From contig JBBDIM010000020.1 of the NCBI GenBank assembly GCA_040880405.1, positions 1 through 49,748 of the forward strand: a stretch of 49,748 bases of DNA, given 5' to 3'. Under the pieces are notes generated by a model that worked only from the letters and a program-made list of their open reading frames with translations, was not told the origin of the DNA and ran no database searches. The DNA is from JBBDIM01 sp040880405. GTDB lineage: Bacteria; Planctomycetota; Planctomycetia; Pirellulales; Pirellulaceae. Position 1 is the stretch's first letter; the number at the start of each line of letters is the position of its first letter. The position numbers were made by a program, and so were the translations under genes. Shown here piece after piece: positions 15,405-23,436 of the stretch.

Positions 15405-16769
15405 CTATTTGGCCGACTCAGGTGGCGACGGTTCCTCGACCTCGACCGGCAGCAGGTTTAAAACGCTGTGCAGCGTGACTTTGAGGCTGGTGGCGAGGGT
15501 CGGCTCGATATCTGGGTAGTACAACGGCGAGTGGAGCGAGGGTGGGCTTTGGCCTAACTCCGCAAACCGCCGTAAGCGTTTGCCTTCCACCGATCCGAGC
15601 CGAAACATGAAGATCGGCACGCCTGCCCTTCCGTATTGACTGAAATCTTCCCCGCCAAGCGACTGCTCGGCCGGTAAGGCATTCTCCGCTCCCAGGACCT
15701 CGCGGAATACTTCCACAATCCGACGTGTTAACTGCTCATCGTTCTTGAGGCTCGGCGTCCCCTCGGAGATTTCAATGGTCGGTTCCGGGGCGCTAGCACC
15801 TTGGGCCACCGCTTTGGCCTTTCGCTGGATCGCGCTCAGGAGATGCTCGCGGACCTCGTCGGTATAGCTGCGGACGGTTAATTGCAGGTGGCAGCGGTTG
15901 CCGATGATGTTGTGTTTGGTCCCCCCATGAATCGAGCCAACCGTAATCACCGCCGGCTCTACCGGTTTGATCTCGCGGCTGACGATCGTTTGCAGGTCCA
16001 TGACGAGATGGGCCGCCATGACCACCGGGTCGATCGTCGACTGGGGATAGGCACCATGACCTCCTTTGCCATGCATGGTGATGTCGACACTGTCGACGTT
16101 CGCCATCGCATACCCCGCGCGATAGGCGACCTTGCCGGCGTCAAGCGACGCGTCGACATGCAGGGCCAGCGCGAAATCAGGTTTCGGGAATCGCTCGAAC
16201 AGCCCATCCTCAAGCATCGCTCTGGCCCCGGCACCCCGTTCCTCGGCCGGTTGGCCGATCAGCATGATCGTGCCGCTCCACTGGTCTTTATGTTCCGCCA
16301 AATACCGAGCCACCCCTACCAAATTGGTCATGTGGACATCATGCCCGCAGGCATGCATCACGCCGGTTTGCGATCCATCCTCGGCAGTGACGGTTTTCTG
16401 GGAGGCGTACCGCAGTTCGGTCTCTTCGGTGACCGGTAACGCGTCGAGATCGGTCCGCAGCATCAGCGTGGGGCCTTCGCCGTTGGTCATCAGGGCGACC
16501 ACCCCATGCCCGCCGACCCCGGTCGTCACCTGATAGCCGGCGGCACGCCAGTGGTCGGCGAGTCGCTTGGCGGTCTGCTCCTCCTGAAACGAGAGTTCCG
16601 GAGTGCGGTGAAACTCGCGGTAGATTTCAATCAGCTCTTCCAACTGCTCCGTCTGCCACCGCTGGATCGTCGCGGTGGGTTCGGCGGATGCCGCGTGTGA
16701 AAAGCTTAGGAAACAAACAGCCCCGAAAAACAAGGTAAATAGCGTGGATAGCGGCGGACAAAGGCGCAT
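15405..16769 (-). CDS. Secreted M20-family amidohydrolase (hippurate/IAA-amino acid hydrolase type)
   Basis: A 454-aa zinc- or manganese-type amidohydrolase. A signal peptide (LSTLFTLFFGAVCFLSFSHAASA) indicates export. The M20D pattern is clear: EIYREFHRTPELSFQE, LRTDLDALPV, ACGHDVHMTNLVGVA with Cys/His metal ligands, GQPAEERGAGARAML, HGKGGHGAYPQSTIDPV in the dimerisation domain and EQSLGGEDFSQY near the C-terminus. Family members remove acyl groups from amino acids or hydrolyse small amide conjugates. Being extracytoplasmic, it would act on external or periplasmic N-acyl amino acids; the exact substrate is not visible. Confidence 0.88.
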   Translation of the reverse strand: MRLCPPLSTLFTLFFGAVCFLSFSHAASAEPTATIQRWQTEQLEELIEIYREFHRTPELSFQEEQTAKRLADHWRAAGYQVTTGVGGHGVVALMTNGEGPTLMLRTDLDALPVTEETELRYASQKTVTAEDGSQTGVMHACGHDVHMTNLVGVARYLAEHKDQWSGTIMLIGQPAEERGAGARAMLEDGLFERFPKPDFALALHVDASLDAGKVAYRAGYAMANVDSVDITMHGKGGHGAYPQSTIDPVVMAAHLVMDLQTIVSREIKPVEPAVITVGSIHGGTKHNIIGNRCHLQLTVRSYTDEVREHLLSAIQRKAKAVAQGASAPEPTIEISEGTPSLKNDEQLTRRIVEVFREVLGAENALPAEQSLGGEDFSQYGRAGVPIFMFRLGSVEGKRLRRFAELGQSPPSLHSPLYYPDIEPTLATSLKVTLHSVLNLLPVEVEEPSPPESAK

Positions 16770-16956
16770 AACAATCTCTCGCGAAAAATTTCGGGATATC
16801 CCACTTGCATCGATTATAGCGTCTGCGGTAACATAAACTTCATCATTGCACGGTCTAATTTCATTCGGAGCGAGTCCTCAAACTTATCCAAGGGGTCTCG
16901 CTCACATTTTTTCTTGAACACGCATCTCGTGCATCCACCTGGCTCTCAAGCGTAGC

Positions 16957-17592
16957 TCAGCCCGCCTCGGTTGCCGGGAATCCCACTTCAGGTCGTGCGG
17001 AGAGCCGTCGCGCGAGTTTTCGGCTCGCTTTGGCGCGGTGGCTAAGCACGCTTTTCACGCTGTCTCCCAGCTCGCCGAATGTGCGACGGTATTCCGGGAT
17101 CTCGAATAGCGGGTCGTACCCGAACCCACCGCTGCCGGATGGTTGTTCTCGTAAAATGCCGTGGCAGGTGTCTTCGCTTGTCAAAACGATCTCGCCGGTG
17201 GGCGCGGCGATCGCCATGTGGCAAACATAGTGCCCGGTTCGTTTGGCGCGGGGGGCCCCGCTTAGCTTCTCGATCAGCAAGGCGTTGTTCGACTCGTCAG
17301 TCGCCCCCGGCCCTGAAAACCGCGCGGAGTAGATCCCCGGGGCACCTTTGAGGGCATCGACGCACAACCCGCTATCCTCACCCAGCACCCAGTGCCCCAG
17401 ATGCACGGCCTGCTGCGAAGCCTTCTTGGCGGCGTTCTCGGCGAACGACTCGCCATCCTCCACCACCTCAATCGGGTTGGGGAAATCAGCGAGCGTCTGA
17501 AGCGTGAACCCTAGCGGCGCGAGCAGGACTTCCAACTCGCGCCGTTTCTTCTGGTTTCCGGTTCCTAAAACCAACACACGAGGAGCGGACAT
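16957..17592 (-). CDS. rdgB: XTP/dITP diphosphatase (RdgB/HAM1 family)
   Basis: A 211-aa housecleaning pyrophosphatase that hydrolyses dITP, XTP and related non-canonical purine nucleotides before they enter DNA or RNA. Motifs are VLGTGNQKKRRELEVLL at the N-terminus, GEDSGLCVDALKGAPGIYSARFSG with the metal-binding acidic pair, and SGGFGYDPLFEIPEYRRTFGEL. The start at 17592 (MSAPRVLVLG) is chosen because GGAAAT lies upstream at suitable spacing; an ATG five codons earlier at 17607 is possible. It stands as a single gene. Confidence 0.92.
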   Translation of the reverse strand: MSAPRVLVLGTGNQKKRRELEVLLAPLGFTLQTLADFPNPIEVVEDGESFAENAAKKASQQAVHLGHWVLGEDSGLCVDALKGAPGIYSARFSGPGATDESNNALLIEKLSGAPRAKRTGHYVCHMAIAAPTGEIVLTSEDTCHGILREQPSGSGGFGYDPLFEIPEYRRTFGELGDSVKSVLSHRAKASRKLARRLSARPEVGFPATEAG

Positions 17593-17765
17593 CCGGTAGA
17601 TTTCCAAAGTTTGAGGGGCTGCGTATTGAACATTCCAAATTGGGTCAACTCTATCTTAGCGGAAGCGACTTCGTAACGCATTCGTGGGCCGAGTGCCTTG
17701 GCTCCTGGCCTTACTTATTCGAGAAAATCTGTACCTATACGTGGTTTTTAACTTACGCGCAACGC

Positions 17766-17794
17766 AAAAAGCTTCGCCATGGGCGAAGCTTTTT
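17766..17794 (-). terminator. Strong rho-independent terminator
   Basis: AAAAAGCTTCGCC and GGCGAAGCTTTTT form a 13-bp perfect stem around a three-base loop. Because it begins with A and ends with T it can work on both strands. It lies 29 bp after the stop of the minus-strand gene at 17824-18969, which it most likely ends. Confidence 0.85.
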
Positions 17795-17823
17795 GATGAG
17801 TTGAGGCCGACGCTCGGAGCGTT

Positions 17824-18969
17824 CTATTGCAGTCCCGCGGGACGCGTGTAGTTGGACGCCAAGCTCACTTCCGGGACTTCCACTGGAATTGGTTGGACAT
17901 CGAACGGAATACCGGCAACCATTTTGGCCTTGAAGGCAGGAAGTCCATTGTAAGTAGCCGAACTAGCACCCGCGCCGGTCTCCAATGATCCGGAGTAGGT
18001 TTGGATTACCCGGGCCAACTGGGGATTCATCTCCAGCGAACCATCGCGGCGCTCTGTGCCGACGGAGGGGAAACTACCGACGGTGACAATGCTCTCGAAT
18101 CGATCGTGAAACACATACGCCTCGACCCCCTGCTTCCGCAAGGCCCTGGCGAGTTTCTCCGCTTGCTCACCCGCTTTGGCGAGCCGCTCTCCGGTGCCTT
18201 TGTTGTTGCGCTCGATCTCCTTGATCTTCTTCTGGTCAATCTCGATTGCACCGCGGAAGGTGGCAACTCGCACCGAGATTTTGCCGGGGCATTTCAGCAG
18301 GCTGTACTCCCCACCCTGATTCATTTCCACCAACAACGGGTCGAGCCCTTGGGGGCGAAAATACTCTTCCGGCAGCAGAGGGTTGCGGCTCACAAAGGCA
18401 TTGCCCATCGGGCCGAGATGCTTGTCTTCTTCCGAAATACCGATGGTTTCGCGGAGCCGTTGCCGCATGGTTTTGACGGAATCGTTGGTCGTGCTGTAGC
18501 CATTGTTGAGGGATTTGGGGTGGATCGTTTTGATCTTTTTAAGCGTCGTCTGCAGGCCGCTATCCTCATACGACTCGAAGTTGCCCACGAGGACCGCGTA
18601 ACTCGTTTCGCTCACACCCCGGGCATATTTCATCTTTTTCGGTTCGCCGTAGCGATCGTAGCCGCGGCCCTGGACCGTTTCGGTGTAGTCGTAGTCCTGG
18701 TGGAAGACAAAAGCCTGCATGCTAAAGTCCTTCCGTAGTTCCAACACCAGATTGTGCGCGTCTTTTTGAGCGCCGGGGCCGGTAAATGAATAGGCCATTA
18801 CCATCCAGGGGCCGTTGGTATCGACCAGCTCGTACTGATCGCTGGGATTGGCGTCGATCCGTTGGAACGGAATGATTTTCGACCAAGGGGGTGCCGCTTC
18901 CAGGCATTGACCCAGCGAGACCCAGGCCACACAGGCGATGGCCACCATCATCAATCGTTGGACTAACAT
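17824..18969 (-). CDS. Secreted protein with two related SPOR-like segments, unknown function
   Basis: A 381-aa protein with a signal peptide (MMVAIACVAWVSLGQCLEAA). Two regions look alike: about residues 50-155 (WMVMAYSFTG ... QAFVFHQDY ... YAVLVGNFESYED) and about 225-305 (ISVRVATFRGAIEI ... LARALRKQGVEAYVFHDR ... VTVGSFPSV). Both have the strand-helix-strand order and the AYVFH/VGSF pairing seen in SPOR-like domains, though real peptidoglycan binding is not shown. The second contains a Lys/Glu-rich helix. This type is common in planctomycetes by my recollection. The gene is single and followed by the terminator at 17766. Confidence 0.75.
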   Translation of the reverse strand: MLVQRLMMVAIACVAWVSLGQCLEAAPPWSKIIPFQRIDANPSDQYELVDTNGPWMVMAYSFTGPGAQKDAHNLVLELRKDFSMQAFVFHQDYDYTETVQGRGYDRYGEPKKMKYARGVSETSYAVLVGNFESYEDSGLQTTLKKIKTIHPKSLNNGYSTTNDSVKTMRQRLRETIGISEEDKHLGPMGNAFVSRNPLLPEEYFRPQGLDPLLVEMNQGGEYSLLKCPGKISVRVATFRGAIEIDQKKIKEIERNNKGTGERLAKAGEQAEKLARALRKQGVEAYVFHDRFESIVTVGSFPSVGTERRDGSLEMNPQLARVIQTYSGSLETGAGASSATYNGLPAFKAKMVAGIPFDVQPIPVEVPEVSLASNYTRPAGLQ

Positions 18970-19113
18970 CCGGATTCACTTTCCCACGCAAGACCCAAAG
19001 CTTCTTTCGCGATCGCGCACCCTTTGCGAAATCGTCGTGGGGCGGACAGTAGCAAAACCGCCCCGGTGGAAACAAGGGGAATCTTGAGGGAAAATTGTCG
19101 TCCGCTCGTCAAT

Positions 19114-20436
19114 TTAACGTGACGGCGATACCGCTTGGCCGGACCTTGGGCTCAGCCGAGCGGAACCCCCTTGCAGAAGTTGGCCATCGGTCGACTCGAC
19201 CCGCAGCGGCACAATCCGGCCATTCTGGTTGGCCTCGCCTGTGAAACGGATCGGGGCGTAGCGACAGGAGGTTCCCTGTAGCATCCCGCTGGAATCAGGC
19301 TCGACCGACTCGACCAGCACGTTCAACGTTTCGCCCACGAGCGATCGGTAGTACTGGGCCCTGGTCTCCGCTTCCACCTCTGCTAAGTGGACCCGGCGGT
19401 CCGCTTTGACGTCGCCGGGAATTTGGTCGGTCATCTCGGCGGCGGGTGTCCCGCGACGGGGGCTGAACGGGAAGATATGGATCTTTGAGAAGCCGACCTG
19501 CCGCGAAACGTCGCAGGTCTCTTCGAATTCGGCGTCGGTCTCGCCGGGAAAGCCAACGATGATGTCGGTCGAGATCGCCGGTTTGTGAAGCCGCTCCTTG
19601 AGCAGTCCGCAGCGATCGATAAACCGCTGGCTCCCCCACCGCCTGCGCATCCGCCGGAGAACACTGTCCGATCCGCTTTGCATCGAGATGTGCAGGTGAG
19701 GGCAAACCTGCTCCGGGAAATCACGCATCACCTCGATCAGTTCCTTGGTGACCTCGGTCGCTTCGATACTGGAGAGCCGCACGCGAAAATCCGCATCAAG
19801 CTTCGCTAAGCCTTCCACCAAGTGAGCCAGTCGCGTCCAGTCCGCCTTGGGCTTCTCGCGGTTAAAATCGACGCCGTAATGCCCCAGGTGGATGCCGGTC
19901 AGGACGATCTCGCGGTAGCCCCCATCGGCCAGACGTTTCGCTTCTTCCAGGATGTCGCTCATCGGCCGGCTATACATCTCTGGCCGGACCTTGGGGATGA
20001 TGCAGAAACTACACCGCAGCAGGCAACCATCCTGCACCTTGACGAAGGCTCGGTGGTGATCGCGGAAGGTGGAGATGCCGGTCGGGATCTCGATTACCCC
20101 CATCCGCCCCAGCAGATCGGGCAGCTCCCGCTTGTCGGTGACCACCTCGACCACGCCCGGCAGCTTTTTGATCTCATTCGGGGCTCGCGTCGCATAGCAG
20201 CCCATCACCACAATCCGCGCCTCGGGGTTATCCTTGGCCATCCGGCGAATCACTTGGCGGCTCTTAGAGTCCCCCTCACCCGTCACCGTGCAGGTGTTGA
20301 CCAGGCAGACATCGGCCGGTTCGCGGTCCACGGCATCGCGGTACCCGGCGGAGAGCAGCCCCTCGCGAATGTACTGCGTCTCGTACTGATTAACCTTACA
20401 CCCCAGGGTGTAAGTGCGGAGCTTGAGGTTGGACAT
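19114..20436 (-). CDS. mtaB: tRNA (N6-threonylcarbamoyladenosine-37) methylthiotransferase MtaB
   Basis: A 440-aa radical-SAM methylthiotransferase that adds a methylthio group to t6A37 of tRNAs reading ANN codons. The N-terminal domain has the three Cys of the auxiliary cluster in TLGCKVNQYET, NTCTVTGEGDSKSRQ and VMGCYAT. The radical SAM motif is CLLRCSFCIIP. The later sections HISMQSGSDSVLRRMRR and TDIIVGFPGETDAEFEET are standard, and a TRAM-like end follows. GCKVNQYE favours MtaB over MiaB or RimO. The start is taken at 20436 (MSNLKLRTYTLG); the 11 residues before it look like leader sequence. Confidence 0.92.
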   Translation of the reverse strand: MSNLKLRTYTLGCKVNQYETQYIREGLLSAGYRDAVDREPADVCLVNTCTVTGEGDSKSRQVIRRMAKDNPEARIVVMGCYATRAPNEIKKLPGVVEVVTDKRELPDLLGRMGVIEIPTGISTFRDHHRAFVKVQDGCLLRCSFCIIPKVRPEMYSRPMSDILEEAKRLADGGYREIVLTGIHLGHYGVDFNREKPKADWTRLAHLVEGLAKLDADFRVRLSSIEATEVTKELIEVMRDFPEQVCPHLHISMQSGSDSVLRRMRRRWGSQRFIDRCGLLKERLHKPAISTDIIVGFPGETDAEFEETCDVSRQVGFSKIHIFPFSPRRGTPAAEMTDQIPGDVKADRRVHLAEVEAETRAQYYRSLVGETLNVLVESVEPDSSGMLQGTSCRYAPIRFTGEANQNGRIVPLRVESTDGQLLQGGSARLSPRSGQAVSPSR

Positions 20437-20773
20437 GATTTGCGGGCAAGGCACGAAACGAACAATCACACGGTCACGAGATTGTCAGTGTATCAAAAAT
20501 TAAGCAGCCCTGAACGTAGTGTCGAAGTGGACATTTCAAAGTAAAAAATGGACGCGGAGACCAATCGAAACTCACGACAGATCCAAATGGAGCCGCAGCA
20601 CCAAGCTGCGGAAGTTGCGCAAAGAGAAATCGCGCTTCCCTTAACCGTCGAGCTTCAATGAGGCCTGCGAGTCGCAGGAGACAAACAGTTCGTTTCGGAG
20701 GCCCCGCGTCCGTAAACCACAATATACCGTGGGTCCTGGAAGATGACAAGTTATCGACAGTTAAAGGAAGAAG
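20437..20773. other. Intergenic region between mtaB and the small-protein promoter
   Basis: About 340 bp, probably carrying the leftward mtaB promoter, which I cannot place. A minus-strand frame through 20474-20824 is open but has an irregular composition and no ribosome binding site. No repeat or RNA gene was recognised. Confidence 0.5.
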
Positions 20774-20802
20774 TTGCAATTGGACTTGGGATTCGGTATA
20801 AA
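20774..20802 (+). promoter_or_regulatory. Sigma-70-like promoter for the small-protein locus
   Basis: TTGCAA at 20774-20779 and TATAAA at 20797-20802 are 17 bp apart, the ideal spacing. Transcription would begin near 20809, directly in front of the stem-loop at 20810-20850 and about 100 bases upstream of the ATG at 20911. Confidence 0.6.
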
Positions 20803-20809
20803 TAAAAAA

Positions 20810-20850
20810 GCTCCCGTCCCGCAACTTTTTTGACCAGTGGGGACGGGAGC
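20810..20850. promoter_or_regulatory. Stem-loop at the predicted 5' end of the small-protein transcript
   Basis: GCTCCCGTCCC and GGGACGGGAGC form an 11-bp perfect stem with a 19-base loop containing a T-run. On the plus strand it would sit at the very 5' end of the transcript, where such structures often protect mRNA. On the minus strand the stem is followed by TTTTTT and could be a terminator, but no minus-strand gene ends close by. Confidence 0.6.
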
Positions 20851-20891
20851 CATCTCAGTCGCACGACGTTCGCGCGACGCATTCAGTTAGG

Positions 20892-20905
20892 TCTCCCATA
20901 GGAGA
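20892..20905 (+). promoter_or_regulatory. Ribosome binding site enclosed in a small hairpin
   Basis: TCTCC-CATA-GGAGA is a five-base perfect stem with a four-base loop. The right arm GGAGA is the Shine-Dalgarno sequence for the ATG at 20911. Folding would mask it, which gives a simple way to tune translation. Confidence 0.45.
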
Positions 20906-20910
20906 AGATC

Positions 20911-21090
20911 AATGAGCACACAAGCTCAGCACATGGTAACTGAGGCCCTCTACCAGTTGGGCTTCGAGGCGGACTCGGATACGGCACCGCCTGGTTCTCC
21001 CTCCCGCTTGATGGCCCCGAAAGAGAAATTACTCGATCTTACGGGGAAAACCATCGTCATTAACAGCGAGGGGATTTTAACCGTTGAGTA
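20911..21090 (+). CDS. Small hypothetical protein, first gene of a small-protein locus
   Basis: A 59-aa protein, MSTQAQHMVTEALYQLGFEA at the start and KTIVINSEGILTVE at the end. It has no membrane segment or cysteine; the first half is likely helical and the last 20 residues suit beta strands. GGAGA lies six bases before the ATG. I do not know the family. The coding call rests on the ribosome binding site, the promoter at 20774, and a terminator-like hairpin right after the stop. It is followed by a second small gene at 21160. Confidence 0.6.
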
Positions 21091-21099
21091 GCGGGAATT

Positions 21100-21140
21100 G
21101 GTTCCTCTCGAACCAATTTCGAGAGGAACCTCTATTTTTT
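21100..21140 (+). terminator. Intercistronic terminator-like hairpin
   Basis: GGTTCCTCTCGAA and TTCGAGAGGAACC form a 13-bp perfect stem with a five-base loop, followed by TCTATTTTTT. It begins nine bases after the stop of the first small gene and ends only 20 bases before the GTG of the second, so it may limit read-through into that gene. Confidence 0.75.
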
Positions 21141-21159
21141 CCTTAGGAGAACCTTCAAA

Positions 21160-21366
21160 GTGAATAACTACTACGTGAACAAAATCGCCCAGCCCAATGG
21201 GGACCATGAGGTCCACAAGGACAGCTGCGATCGGATGCCGGCATCTCACAACGCGCTTTATCTCGGAGCGTTTGCGAGTTGTATGGAAGCGGTGCGAAAA
21301 GCGAAGGGCATTTACCCTTCCGCTGACGGGTGCTTCCATTGTATTCCTGCTTGTCACACTCGTTAG
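21160..21366 (+). CDS. Small Cys-containing protein of a conserved YVNK...CHT family
   Basis: A 68-aa protein starting with GTG at 21160; AGGAGA lies nine bases upstream. MNNYYVNKIAQPNGDHEVHK, YLGAFASCMEAVRKAK and DGCFHCIPACHTR match a small bacterial protein family that I recall from several phyla, with YVNK at the start, an E-V-H motif, a YLG-F-C motif and a C-x2-C-x3-CH ending. The Cys/His-rich tail could bind a metal. No function is known to me. It is flanked by terminator hairpins on both sides, so it may be expressed as a short separate transcript or at low level by read-through. Confidence 0.75.
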   Translation: MNNYYVNKIAQPNGDHEVHKDSCDRMPASHNALYLGAFASCMEAVRKAKGIYPSADGCFHCIPACHTR

Positions 21367-21388
21367 AACAAACCAAGTTCTGCTCAGA

Positions 21389-21433
21389 GAAACGTAGGAG
21401 GCATCAGACTGTGCCTCCCACGTTTCCGTTTTA
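21389..21433 (+). terminator. Terminator after the second small gene
   Basis: GAAACGT-A-GGAGGCA pairs with TGCCTCC-C-ACGTTTC (14 pairs, one internal mismatch), followed by CGTTTTA. It lies 22 bp after the stop at 21366. The T-run is short, so efficiency may be moderate. Confidence 0.65.
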
Positions 21434-21464
21434 ATGCCACCAAGACATTTCGCTTCTGATTTCT

Positions 21465-21779
21465 CTAACACTCCGGTTCCATCGTGCTCGACATCGAACC
21501 TTGGCACCGCGCGATCAGTTCGTCCTTGCCGAAGGCGTGGATTTGTTCGACCTTGAGCTCCGCGTGTTCTTTGGTGGTGGTTAGGCAGACGGCCTTCCCG
21601 TCGTTGTCGACGGTTCGCGCGATCTGGAAACCTTTCTCCAGCGGATGGCCGAACACCTGCTGCATCATCAGCATCACGTACTCGTAGGTGTGGTCCTCGT
21701 CGTTCCAGAGGAGCACGTGGTACCGAGGCTGACGTTTCGGCTTATGTTTTTTCTTCGGCTCGGTTTTGGTGGCGACCAT
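21465..21779 (-). CDS. clpS: ATP-dependent Clp protease adaptor ClpS
   Basis: A 104-aa adaptor that binds N-degron substrates and delivers them to ClpAP-type proteases. The basic N-terminus (TEPKKKHKPKRQP) leads into RYHVLLWNDEDHTYEYVMLMMQQVFGHP, with the Asn-Asp pair of the N-degron pocket, and KEHAELKVEQIHAFG, which forms the Clp-contacting face. The start at 21779 is chosen for a GGGAAG site five bases before the ATG; a GTG 15 codons upstream is also possible. No clpA gene is in the window. It is convergent with the small-protein locus and divergent from the dipeptidase at 22001. Confidence 0.92.
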   Translation of the reverse strand: MVATKTEPKKKHKPKRQPRYHVLLWNDEDHTYEYVMLMMQQVFGHPLEKGFQIARTVDNDGKAVCLTTTKEHAELKVEQIHAFGKDELIARCQGSMSSTMEPEC

Positions 21780-22000
21780 CGTCGCTTCCCAGGGTACCGC
21801 GCCGGCTGATTCTGAATCTCCCACGTTCCTCTTCCGCTCAATCAATGTCGTAAGGTAATTCCCAGCAATGAGTTCCCGCTTAGCGTGGAATATCCAAAGC
21901 GGCACCTGCGCATTATATTGTAATGCTACGACGGTCGAAAAGGTATTTTCTTGAATTCCGACCGTATCAACCAACCGGAAATTGACGACGGATCGAAACT

Positions 22001-23371
22001 ATGACGAATCTGAAGACTTTCCTAGCGGAAAACGAGCAACACGCAATCGACGATTTATGCGAACTTTTGCGGATTCCGAGCGTCAGTACCGACAGCCGCC
22101 ACCAAGGTGATGTCCAAGCGGCCGCCGATTGGATGGCCGAGAAGTTCAAGAGCATGGACTTCAAGACGGAAATCCATGCCACGGATGGACATCCGATCGT
22201 TTACGCCGAAAGCCCCCCGGTCCCCGGCAGGCCGGTAGTGCTGGTCTACGGGCACTACGATGTCCAACCCCCCGACCCGCTCGATTTGTGGGAAACGCCC
22301 CCCTTTGAGCCAACCATCCGCGATGACAATGTTTATGCCCGGGGGGCGACCGATGACAAAGGTCAGATGCTCACCCATGTGAAAAGTGCAGAGGCCTGGA
22401 TTCAAACCAACGGCGTCTTGCCGGTTCAGGTGAAGTATTTGATTGAGGGGGAAGAGGAGATCGGCAGCGAGCATCTGCCGCCGTTTATCGCGGCCAACCG
22501 AGAAAAGCTGGCCTGCGATGTAGTGGTGATTAGCGATTGCAGCCAATTCGGCCCCGGCCAGCCCGCCATTACCTATGGGCTGAAGGGGATCGCCTACTTC
22601 GAGCTGAAGCTGCAAGGCCCTCGGCGTGACCTGCACAGTGGCACCTTTGGTGGCAGCGTGATGAACCCCGCCAATGCCCTGAGCATCATGCTCTCGACGT
22701 TGGTCGACAGTAACGGCAAGGTGCAGATCCCCGGCTTTTACGAGGATGTCGTCCCGCTGGCAGACCAAGAACGAGCCAACTGGGAGGCCCTCGGGTTCGA
22801 CGAGGCGGAGTTCAAGCGGCAACTCGATATTGACGCGGTGGCGGGAGAATCAGGCTTCACCACCCTGGAACGTCGCTGGGCCCGGCCGACCTTCGATATC
22901 AACGGCCTGACCAGCGGCTACCAAGGGGAAGGGGCCAAAACGGTGCTCCCGGCCAAGGCCTCAGCCAAGTTCAGTTTCCGCTTGGTCCCGAATCAGGACC
23001 CTCACAAGGTTTCCGAGGCCCTGCGAAAACACCTCGAAAAGATTTGCCCACCCGGCATCAAGATGGAACTGATCGACTACCACGGTGCCCCTGGGTTTGT
23101 CGTGCCGGTCGATAGCCCCTACATGTCGGCCGCTTCGGCAGCGATTGAGCGCGGTTTCGGCAAGGCCCCGGTGTTGATGCGCGAGGGGGGCTCGATCCCG
23201 ATTGTGAACACCTTCGCTGCCGAGCTGGGGGCCGAGGTCTTGCTGTTGGGCTGGGGGCTAGATGACGATAACACCCATAGCCCCAACGAAAAATTCAACT
23301 TGGCCGACTACCAACGGGGCATCGAGGCCAGCGCCCACCTGTGGGAAGAGCTGGGCAAGCTGACCAAGTAA
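22001..23371 (+). CDS. M20-family dipeptidase (metallopeptidase)
   Basis: A 456-aa cytoplasmic zinc peptidase of the M20A/carnosinase-like group. The motifs are LCELLRIPSVSTDS, VVLVYGHYDVQPPDPLDLW with the first His/Asp ligands, YARGATDDKGQML, LIEGEEEIGSEHL with the catalytic Glu, DLHSGTFGGSVMNPANAL in the lid domain and MREGGSIPIVNTF near the C-terminus. There is no signal peptide. It would split dipeptides, which suits a genome that also has an oligopeptide importer. It lies 66 bp upstream of serS in the same direction, so a shared transcript is possible. Confidence 0.9.
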   Translation: MTNLKTFLAENEQHAIDDLCELLRIPSVSTDSRHQGDVQAAADWMAEKFKSMDFKTEIHATDGHPIVYAESPPVPGRPVVLVYGHYDVQPPDPLDLWETPPFEPTIRDDNVYARGATDDKGQMLTHVKSAEAWIQTNGVLPVQVKYLIEGEEEIGSEHLPPFIAANREKLACDVVVISDCSQFGPGQPAITYGLKGIAYFELKLQGPRRDLHSGTFGGSVMNPANALSIMLSTLVDSNGKVQIPGFYEDVVPLADQERANWEALGFDEAEFKRQLDIDAVAGESGFTTLERRWARPTFDINGLTSGYQGEGAKTVLPAKASAKFSFRLVPNQDPHKVSEALRKHLEKICPPGIKMELIDYHGAPGFVVPVDSPYMSAASAAIERGFGKAPVLMREGGSIPIVNTFAAELGAEVLLLGWGLDDDNTHSPNEKFNLADYQRGIEASAHLWEELGKLTK

Positions 23372-23436
23372 CCCGCCTCGTTTGTTCCCGTTGCCACAAG
23401 CATTAAAAGCACTTTCCACGTGAAGTCGATCCTATC

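Noticed and set aside
20474..20824. 116-aa minus-strand ORF
   Set aside because: It crosses the promoter and stem-loop of the small-protein locus and has no protein-like pattern.
20810..20850. Minus-strand rho-independent terminator
   Set aside because: The stem plus T-run fits, but no minus-strand gene ends nearby; the position just after a plus-strand promoter favours a 5' stem-loop. Kept as an alternative only.
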